A DNA stretch of 42,572 nt from positions 1-42,572 of the forward strand of contig JAGWGN010000008.1 in NCBI GenBank assembly GCA_028867335.1. The letters are read 5' to 3'. This DNA comes from Microcaldota archaeon (GTDB lineage: Archaea; Micrarchaeota; Micrarchaeia; Micrarchaeales; CABMGC01). Below, piece by piece: positions 36,696 to 42,572 of the stretch. The position numbers and the translations under genes were made by a program. The notes beneath the pieces were generated by a model, which saw only the letters and a list, made by a program, of their open reading frames with translations, ran no database searches and was not told where the DNA came from. Positions within the stretch are counted from its first letter, which is position 1, and every line of letters starts with the position of its first letter.

Positions 36696-39600
36696 CGTTT
36701 GCCACCTGCAGGCCGACGGCCCTCGATTCTCCGTCTATCTTTGATACGCCGATCGCGGTGTCCGAGTTCACGATCAGCGAGTCGTTGTGGCTGACCACGA
36801 CGAACTGGGAGCTCTTGCTGAGCTCCTTGATTAGGTGCGAGAGCTTCTTTGAGTTCTCCTTGTCAAGCGCCGCATCAACCTCGTCGAATAGGTAGATCGA
36901 GGACGGCTTGTACATGTGGATTGCAAACAGTATTACCAGAAGTCGCAGGGACTTTTCTCCCCCTGACAGTGACTTCTCGCTCTTGAAGCCCTTCCCTTCC
37001 GGGATCTTCATCTTGAGCCCCGACTCGAAAGGATTCTTCAGATCGTCAAGCTCAAGCTGCGCCTTCTCGGGGAAGAGCATGCCGTAGAGCTTCATGAAAT
37101 TCTTGTTTACTGCGTCGAATGTCTCGAGGAATATCTTGAGCTTCTTGGAGTCTATCTCCTCTATCATCTTCATTATCGCCTCCTTCTCGACGACCAGCGT
37201 GCCGAGCCTGCTGTCGGCATCCTCTACGTCCTTCTTTCGTGACTCGTATATCTCCGGCGCCTTTAGGTTGACGTTGCCAAGCTGCTCGATCTTGACTGAG
37301 AGGACATTCGCCTCCCTGTCCATCGCCTCTGTCGTCCCCTCGATCTTCTCAAGCCCTGTCGGATACGCCGCGAGTTCCGCCTTGAGGTCGACGAGCCTCA
37401 CCTCGAACTGGCTTCTCTTAAGCTTGATGTCGTTTAGCTGCCTCTCTATCTCGTCGCTCTCCGCACCCTTCTTTCCCTTCTCGCCGTTTAGCTTTGCGCC
37501 CTTCTCCTCGATCTCGTGCAGCTTCTCGGTCGCCCTCTTTCCCGAGGCGCTGATGTTGTTTATCTGCTTCTCAAGCTCGAGTCTGCTCTTCTCAAGCGAT
37601 CCCTTTCGCGACTCCTTGTCCTTAACCTCGAACTTCATCTCCTCGACTGATTTTATCGTCGCGCTGAACTGGTTCTCGAGATCCTTTTTTCTCTCCTCTG
37701 ACATCTGGTTCTGGGTGGTTAATTCTGCGCTCTTCACCTTGAGATCTGAGAGTTCCTCCCTCATCCTCTTTATCTTCTCCTTCTCCTCCTTACTCATCCC
37801 GTGCTTTGACGCAGCCCTTGCCGCCTCCGCCGCCTTGTTGTAGAGATCTGCGGCCTGGGCCCTTGAGTCCTCAAGCTCCTTTACTGTCTTTGCCTCCATC
37901 TCTGAGTTCTCTCGTATCCTTATCTCTAGCTCCTTCACCTTTGATGAATGTGACTTAAGTGTTCCCTCGAGCTTCTTTAGCTCTCCGGTCATCTCGCTGA
38001 TCTGCTCTTCTATGTCGGATGCGTGGGAGCCTATCTTTGCCTGCTCAAGCTCATGGGCTGCCTTCTCCTTTCTGGACTTGAATAACTTGTCTGAGAGTTC
38101 CCTGTTCTCGATCGAGAGCTTCTCCTTGTTTGAGGAGAGCTCCTTTAGCTGGTTCTCAATTGATGCAAGCGATACCCTCTTCCGCGCCGAGCCTCCGGAT
38201 AGGATGCCGGATTGCTCGACAAGCTCGCCTGCAAGCGTCACGTATCTGTGCTTGCCGACCCCAACCTTCTTTGAATCCTCGACCTTCTCGATTATGAAGG
38301 TGTTGCTGAAGACGTACTCGAACACCTTCGAATACTTCGAGTCGAACTTGAGCATCTCGATTACCGCTGAGAGGTTCTTCTCCGTCTTTCTCTCGCGGTC
38401 AAATGCAAGGTCCTTTAGCGGGATGAATGTCGCTCTCCCCAGCTCGTTCTTCTTTAGGTACGCGATTATCTTTGAGGCTGATTCTATGGAGTCGACAACA
38501 AAGTAGTCAAACCTCGCCCCTGCGCTCGCCTCGACCGCAAGCGAGTACTCCGATCCGTAGCTGCATAGCTGTGAGACCCTTCCATAGAATCCGTCCTTCT
38601 CCTTGAAGTTTGAGCTGAGCCTCTCGGAGATGTTGCTCTCCCTTGAGCTCTGGGAGGCGCGCTGCTCCTTTAGTGAGAGTAACCGCGTGTCGATTTCGCC
38701 GATCTCGCTTGTTATCTCCCTTGACCTTGAGTCAAGCTTTGTTATCTCCGATTCCAGGGACTTGATTGACTTTGTGATCGCATCTGAGCTCTCCGTTATC
38801 TCGGAGAGGAGCGCCTTCTTCTCCTTTATGTGCGCCTCGAATGTCTGTGACCTGGACGAGAGGTCGCCAAGGGAGTTGTTTGTCGATGCAAGGTCCGCCT
38901 GCAGCGCCGAGATCGTCCCCTGCACGGAGCCTGAGTCATGCTCGAGCTTTGTGATGCGCAGCTGGACGCTCTGCATCTTGTTGTCTGCGGACTCGCCCTT
39001 CTTTTCCTCAGCCGAATCGTTGAAAAATGGCTCTATCTCGGAGATCTTCTTTTGGTAGCCGAGGAGCTCCGACTTGTTCTTTAGGACTGTCTCCTTTAGC
39101 TTCTCGATCTCCTCCTTCATCGCCTTGGACGCTGCGCTCTTCTCTGCGATCTGCTTTGAGTTTGTCTCAAGCGCGGCGTCGATTAGCGCGAGTTCCTTGT
39201 TGACGTTCTCGAGCTTCTTCCCCTCCTCGCCTGTTGAGACCGTGCTGTCACTTAGCGCCTTTGTTATCTGCTGCCTCTCTGCATTGAGCTTGTTTATGGA
39301 ATTTGAAAGCTCGTCAATCTCCGCGGTCAGCTTCTGCTTCTTTGAATCGAGCAGCGCGAGGTCCCTTGTGTACTTGTCGTAGTTCTGCCTTATTTCCTGT
39401 TCCCTGCTCACAAGTATGTTGTATTTGAGAAGCCTGAGCCTTGTCGTCATCCCGGTGTAGTTCTCGGCCGATGTCTTCTCCTTCTCGAGCTCCTTGAGGT
39501 ACCCGAGCCTCACATTCAGCTCTGCCTGGACCTCGTTTGTCTTTCCGTTGACCTTCTCGAGCTCCTTGAGCGACTCCTTCTTTTTCTCCTCGAACTCCGT

Positions 39601-40080
39601 GATTCCGGATGCGATGTCGATTAGCTCCCTTCTCTCCCTCGGGTTGAGGTCCATCATCCTGCTGATCTCCCCCTGGGTTATTGTGTTCGTCTCGTCGATT
39701 GTGATGTTGTGCTGCTTTAGGATCTCAAGGACCTCGTGCCTTGTCATCTTCTTTCCGTTGACCTTGTAGAGGCTCTTTCCGTCGGACCTTGCGGCTCTCA
39801 CGATTTCTATTGTCTCGTCCCCGTCAAAAATCGCCTTCACGTGGGTCTTTGAGAGGCTGCCCTTGCCCTGCTTGGAGGAATTTGTTATGAGCGACTGGAG
39901 ATTGTCCGCCCGCATTCTCTTGAGGGACTTTTCGCCGAGCGAAAACAGGAGCGCATCGCAGATGTTGCTCTTTCCGGACCCGTTTGGGCCGACCACGCAG
40001 GTGAAGCCCTTGCTGAAAAGTAGATCCGCGCTTTTGAACGATTTGAACTTACTTAGGCTAAGACTCTTTAGATAAAGCAT
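36667..40080 (-). CDS. smc: Chromosome segregation protein SMC
   Basis: GPNGSGKSNICDALLFSLGEKS, long coiled coils, hinge around SLAVEASAGARFDYFVVDSIESA, LSGGEKSLRLLVILFAIHMYKPSSIYLFDEVDAALD. Confidence 0.97.
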   Translation of the reverse strand: MLYLKSLSLSKFKSFKSADLLFSKGFTCVVGPNGSGKSNICDALLFSLGEKSLKRMRADNLQSLITNSSKQGKGSLSKTHVKAIFDGDETIEIVRAARSDGKSLYKVNGKKMTRHEVLEILKQHNITIDETNTITQGEISRMMDLNPRERRELIDIASGITEFEEKKKESLKELEKVNGKTNEVQAELNVRLGYLKELEKEKTSAENYTGMTTRLRLLKYNILVSREQEIRQNYDKYTRDLALLDSKKQKLTAEIDELSNSINKLNAERQQITKALSDSTVSTGEEGKKLENVNKELALIDAALETNSKQIAEKSAASKAMKEEIEKLKETVLKNKSELLGYQKKISEIEPFFNDSAEEKKGESADNKMQSVQLRITKLEHDSGSVQGTISALQADLASTNNSLGDLSSRSQTFEAHIKEKKALLSEITESSDAITKSIKSLESEITKLDSRSREITSEIGEIDTRLLSLKEQRASQSSRESNISERLSSNFKEKDGFYGRVSQLCSYGSEYSLAVEASAGARFDYFVVDSIESASKIIAYLKKNELGRATFIPLKDLAFDRERKTEKNLSAVIEMLKFDSKYSKVFEYVFSNTFIIEKVEDSKKVGVGKHRYVTLAGELVEQSGILSGGSARKRVSLASIENQLKELSSNKEKLSIENRELSDKLFKSRKEKAAHELEQAKIGSHASDIEEQISEMTGELKKLEGTLKSHSSKVKELEIRIRENSEMEAKTVKELEDSRAQAADLYNKAAEAARAASKHGMSKEEKEKIKRMREELSDLKVKSAELTTQNQMSEERKKDLENQFSATIKSVEEMKFEVKDKESRKGSLEKSRLELEKQINNISASGKRATEKLHEIEEKGAKLNGEKGKKGAESDEIERQLNDIKLKRSQFEVRLVDLKAELAAYPTGLEKIEGTTEAMDREANVLSVKIEQLGNVNLKAPEIYESRKKDVEDADSRLGTLVVEKEAIMKMIEEIDSKKLKIFLETFDAVNKNFMKLYGMLFPEKAQLELDDLKNPFESGLKMKIPEGKGFKSEKSLSGGEKSLRLLVILFAIHMYKPSSIYLFDEVDAALDKENSKKLSHLIKELSKSSQFVVVSHNDSLIVNSDTAIGVSKIDGESRAVGLQVANVAQKPAAGA

Positions 40081-40165
40081 CTGTCCACCGGTCGCAATAG
40101 TATTTACGATGTAAGCTTTTTAAACGTTCTTGCCGAGAGCAATTCGACGGAAGATTCGGGCGTTT

Positions 40166-40744
40166 CTAGACAAGGGTGTTTTTCAGCACCTTGGCGCGCG
40201 ATTTTGTGATGCTTAGCGCTAGGACCCCTCCATTTTTGGGCCAGGTGTGCATCGCAACGTTGATCGGAGTGTGCAGGTATATCGAGATGAGGACCTGGCT
40301 CACGCCTGCATGGCACACGAAGAGGATTGTCTTGTCTTTGTACTTTGGGTAGATAGATTTTGTGAATTTCAGTATCCTCTTGTAGAGATCTTGCCAGCCC
40401 TCCCCGTTTTTCGGGACGAATTCCATCACGCCAAGCCCGCTCTTTCTGTGCGCCTCGAAATAGACGTCGTGGCTCTTGCCCTGCAGGGCGCCCATGTGCC
40501 GCTCCCTGAGCTCCCTTGTGTATCTTATTGGGAGATCGTGGAATTTTGCGATCTCCTTGGCCGTGTCCTTTGCGCGCCTTAGGTCGCTTGAGAATATCGC
40601 GTCTATGTGCTCGGACTTTAGCCTAAGGGCGGCGGCCTTTGCCTGCCGTTTCCCCTTCGGCGTGAGCTTCCCCGGCCTGTGGCCCGTGACCACCCCGTTG
40701 ACATTGTCGTATGTTTCACCGTGCCGGACTATTAGTAGCTTCAT
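40166..40744 (-). CDS. Histidine phosphatase (phosphoglycerate mutase-like)
   Basis: LLIVRHGETYDNVNGVVTGHRPGKLTPKGKRQA; ILFVCHAGVSQVLI. Confidence 0.93.
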   Translation of the reverse strand: MKLLIVRHGETYDNVNGVVTGHRPGKLTPKGKRQAKAAALRLKSEHIDAIFSSDLRRAKDTAKEIAKFHDLPIRYTRELRERHMGALQGKSHDVYFEAHRKSGLGVMEFVPKNGEGWQDLYKRILKFTKSIYPKYKDKTILFVCHAGVSQVLISIYLHTPINVAMHTWPKNGGVLALSITKSRAKVLKNTLV

Positions 40745-40753
40745 TTCCCCGCC

Positions 40754-41800
40754 TCACTTCCTGCTTGCTATGTGCATTGTGACAAAGGCCTCCATCATGC
40801 TCGCAGTCGCGATCCCGACAAGCTTTCCGCCGGAAACTATTGCGACCATTGAGGAATCAGAGGACTGCATCTTTGAGATCGCGTCCATTATGCCAGTGGC
40901 TGATGAGACCTCCGGGATTTGGACTGCTATGTCCTTCACTATTTCAGCCTTGCCCTTTGCCCTCTTGAATACGTCGACTAGCAGGTAGCGGCTGCCCATC
41001 TTGGTTATGACGATGTGCTGCTTGCTGCGCTTCATTGCAAGATACAGTTTTGGAAGAGGCATATTCTGGTCTACGGACAGGTAGTTCTTGCTGGCCGCAT
41101 CCAAAACACGCATCCCCTTCGTATTGCGCCTGAGGGTTACAAGCTGCGCCTCCTGCTGCACCCCTCCGTAGAGGAAGAAGACAATGATCAGGCTCCAGAA
41201 GACCAAAAATTCCCTGTAGTCCGCGGAATAGGCGGATGCAAAAATTGCAAATATCACTGTCGCAATGACTATCAGGGCCATTATTGCCTTGCTGACCTTT
41301 GCCGTGAGCATCGTCGCGTCGAAATAGCTCATTCTCTTCTGCAGATAGCTCCTAAACACCCTTCCCCCATCCATCGGGAATGCAGGGAGTATGTTGAAAA
41401 TGCCAAGGAAGGCGTTTAGGACAAACAGGTTCTGCATAAGGAAGGTTATCTCGCCAGGAGGCGTGAAGATGGCGGCAAGGCCAAATATCGCAGCGAGCAC
41501 AAAGCTCATGACTGGCCCGGCGAGAGCTATGTTGAACTCAACCTTCGCCGGAATCTTGGTGTCATCAATCACCGATGCCCCGCCGATCGGGAGAAGGATT
41601 ATGCTCTTCACCCTCACCTTGTTTCTCGTCGCAGTTACGGAGTGGGCAAGCTCGTGTATCAGAACGCAGACGAATAGGAGAATGATTATTATCAGGAAGA
41701 ATGTGCTGAGCAGAAGCGAGAGGAGCAGCAGGAGGATGAACGTCCAGTGGAGCTCGACTTTTATGCCGAAGATTCTGCCGATCACAAGAGAGTTCGCCAT
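40754..41800 (-). CDS. M50 (site-2 protease-like) membrane metalloprotease with C-terminal CBS-type region
   Basis: VCVLIHELAHSV (HExxH), NILPAFPMDGGRVFRS, C-terminal CBS-like repeats. Confidence 0.92.
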   Translation of the reverse strand: MANSLVIGRIFGIKVELHWTFILLLLLSLLLSTFFLIIIILLFVCVLIHELAHSVTATRNKVRVKSIILLPIGGASVIDDTKIPAKVEFNIALAGPVMSFVLAAIFGLAAIFTPPGEITFLMQNLFVLNAFLGIFNILPAFPMDGGRVFRSYLQKRMSYFDATMLTAKVSKAIMALIVIATVIFAIFASAYSADYREFLVFWSLIIVFFLYGGVQQEAQLVTLRRNTKGMRVLDAASKNYLSVDQNMPLPKLYLAMKRSKQHIVITKMGSRYLLVDVFKRAKGKAEIVKDIAVQIPEVSSATGIMDAISKMQSSDSSMVAIVSGGKLVGIATASMMEAFVTMHIASRK

Positions 41801-41849
41801 CAGATCCCTTTTAATACATTGAAAAATAAGTATTTATAGGTCGTAGCGG

Positions 41850-42572
41850 ATGGAGGAAAATTTGCTCTTTGTCAAGGACGAGCCCGCACTTTTGCTGAAG
41901 AAACAGAGAATCTTGGTGGTGGGCGATCTGCACATCGGTGTGGAGTTCAAGATGGGCAGGGAAGGGATAAACTTCCCAAACTCAAGCCTTAGACTAGCCG
42001 CAAGAATCAACAAAATCTGCAAGGAGAGCAGGGCCAAGTCGGTGCTCTTTCTCGGGGACATAAAGGAAAGGATAGGATTCCCGACATCGGATGAGGCAGA
42101 TGAGATCCGCACATTCTTCCGCGCACTTGAGTGCAAGAGAATAATGATAGCAAAGGGGAACCATGACTCGAGAATCGGCGACATACTAGGAAGCATGGGC
42201 CTTGACATCTCAATTGAGAGGGAGTTCATTGTTGGAAAGTTTGTCCTTATGCACGGCAACTCATGGCCGAGCGAGGAAGGGATGAAAAAGGAATATGTGA
42301 TTACAGGACATCTACATCCCGCCCTAAAGTCCGATAGCAATGCGAGAAAGGTATGGCTCATCTCTCCGATAGGGAAAGGGGCTGCCAAGGCATATCCGGA
42401 TTGCAACAAGGGAATTAAACTTGTGATTGCGCCTGCCTTCAACAACCTGATCATCGGAAGCAACGTTGACAGTAGGACTAGAGGAAAACTAATTCTCTTC
42501 AAGAACGAGATCTTCGATTTCAACAAGACCAAGGTTTACGGCCTTGACGGCCATCTGCTTGGGACACTCAAG
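41850..42572 (+). CDS. Metallophosphoesterase (calcineurin-like), 3' truncated by window
   Basis: Open frame from ATG 41850: MEENLLFVKDEPALLLKKQRILVVGDLHIGVEFKMG...LFLGDIKER...IAKGNHDSRIG; runs off the end. Confidence 0.88.
   Translation, partial: MEENLLFVKDEPALLLKKQRILVVGDLHIGVEFKMGREGINFPNSSLRLAARINKICKESRAKSVLFLGDIKERIGFPTSDEADEIRTFFRALECKRIMIAKGNHDSRIGDILGSMGLDISIEREFIVGKFVLMHGNSWPSEEGMKKEYVITGHLHPALKSDSNARKVWLISPIGKGAAKAYPDCNKGIKLVIAPAFNNLIIGSNVDSRTRGKLILFKNEIFDFNKTKVYGLDGHLLGTLK

Noticed and set aside
37094-37843. 249-aa ORF opposite smc, and other plus-strand ORFs there
   Set aside because: Ser/Phe-rich mirror of the coiled-coil Glu/Lys codons; smc is the clear coding frame
1-42572. 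CRISPR arrays, rRNA genes, inteins and IS transposases
   Set aside because: No regularly spaced direct repeats, no rRNA-like sequence, no intein in atpA or EF-2, and no transposase ORF noticed

Overview
Window from an archaeal chromosome, probably a small-genome DPANN/Micrarchaeota-type lineage (inference from gene content; no 16S seen). Backbone: an A-type ATP synthase operon (3' part of atpE, then C-F-A-B-D), Dph6-like diphthine-ammonia ligase, HicB/HicA pair, MeaB-like GTPase, aminotransferase and tRNA-Val(UAC); later Pif1-like helicase, TauE-like permease, SDR, class II fumarase plus FrdA/NadB-type flavoprotein, a translation cluster (eL24, eS28, L7Ae, EF-2, uS7, uS12, eL30), signal peptidase, SMC, histidine phosphatase, M50 protease and a metallophosphoesterase cut by the window edge. 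The most interesting part is about 9.03-18.88 kb. It looks like an integrated element: a tyrosine recombinase starts about 60 bp after tRNA-Val, the last 11 nt of the tRNA plus the next base (CCTTACCTCCAT) recur at 18873-18884, and a second shared 9-mer (TCTCTAGGC) lies on the inner side of both copies. Inside are a Cas4/RecB-like nuclease, a HerA/VirD4-type ATPase remnant, Lrp-type regulators, an unannotated microprotein operon (tandem paralogs plus a zinc finger), a ParB-like gene beside a GC-rich dyad cluster, and a tight five-gene cassette: radical SAM (CxxxCxxS) - CYTH phosphatase - thymidylate-kinase-like - HD phosphohydrolase - TFS/TFIIS-like factor. That cassette is my best candidate for an undescribed nucleotide-chemistry or defence system. 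Separately, EF-2 and uS12 carry unusual His substitutions at normally near-invariant positions. All calls come from reading motifs by eye; no database search was run.
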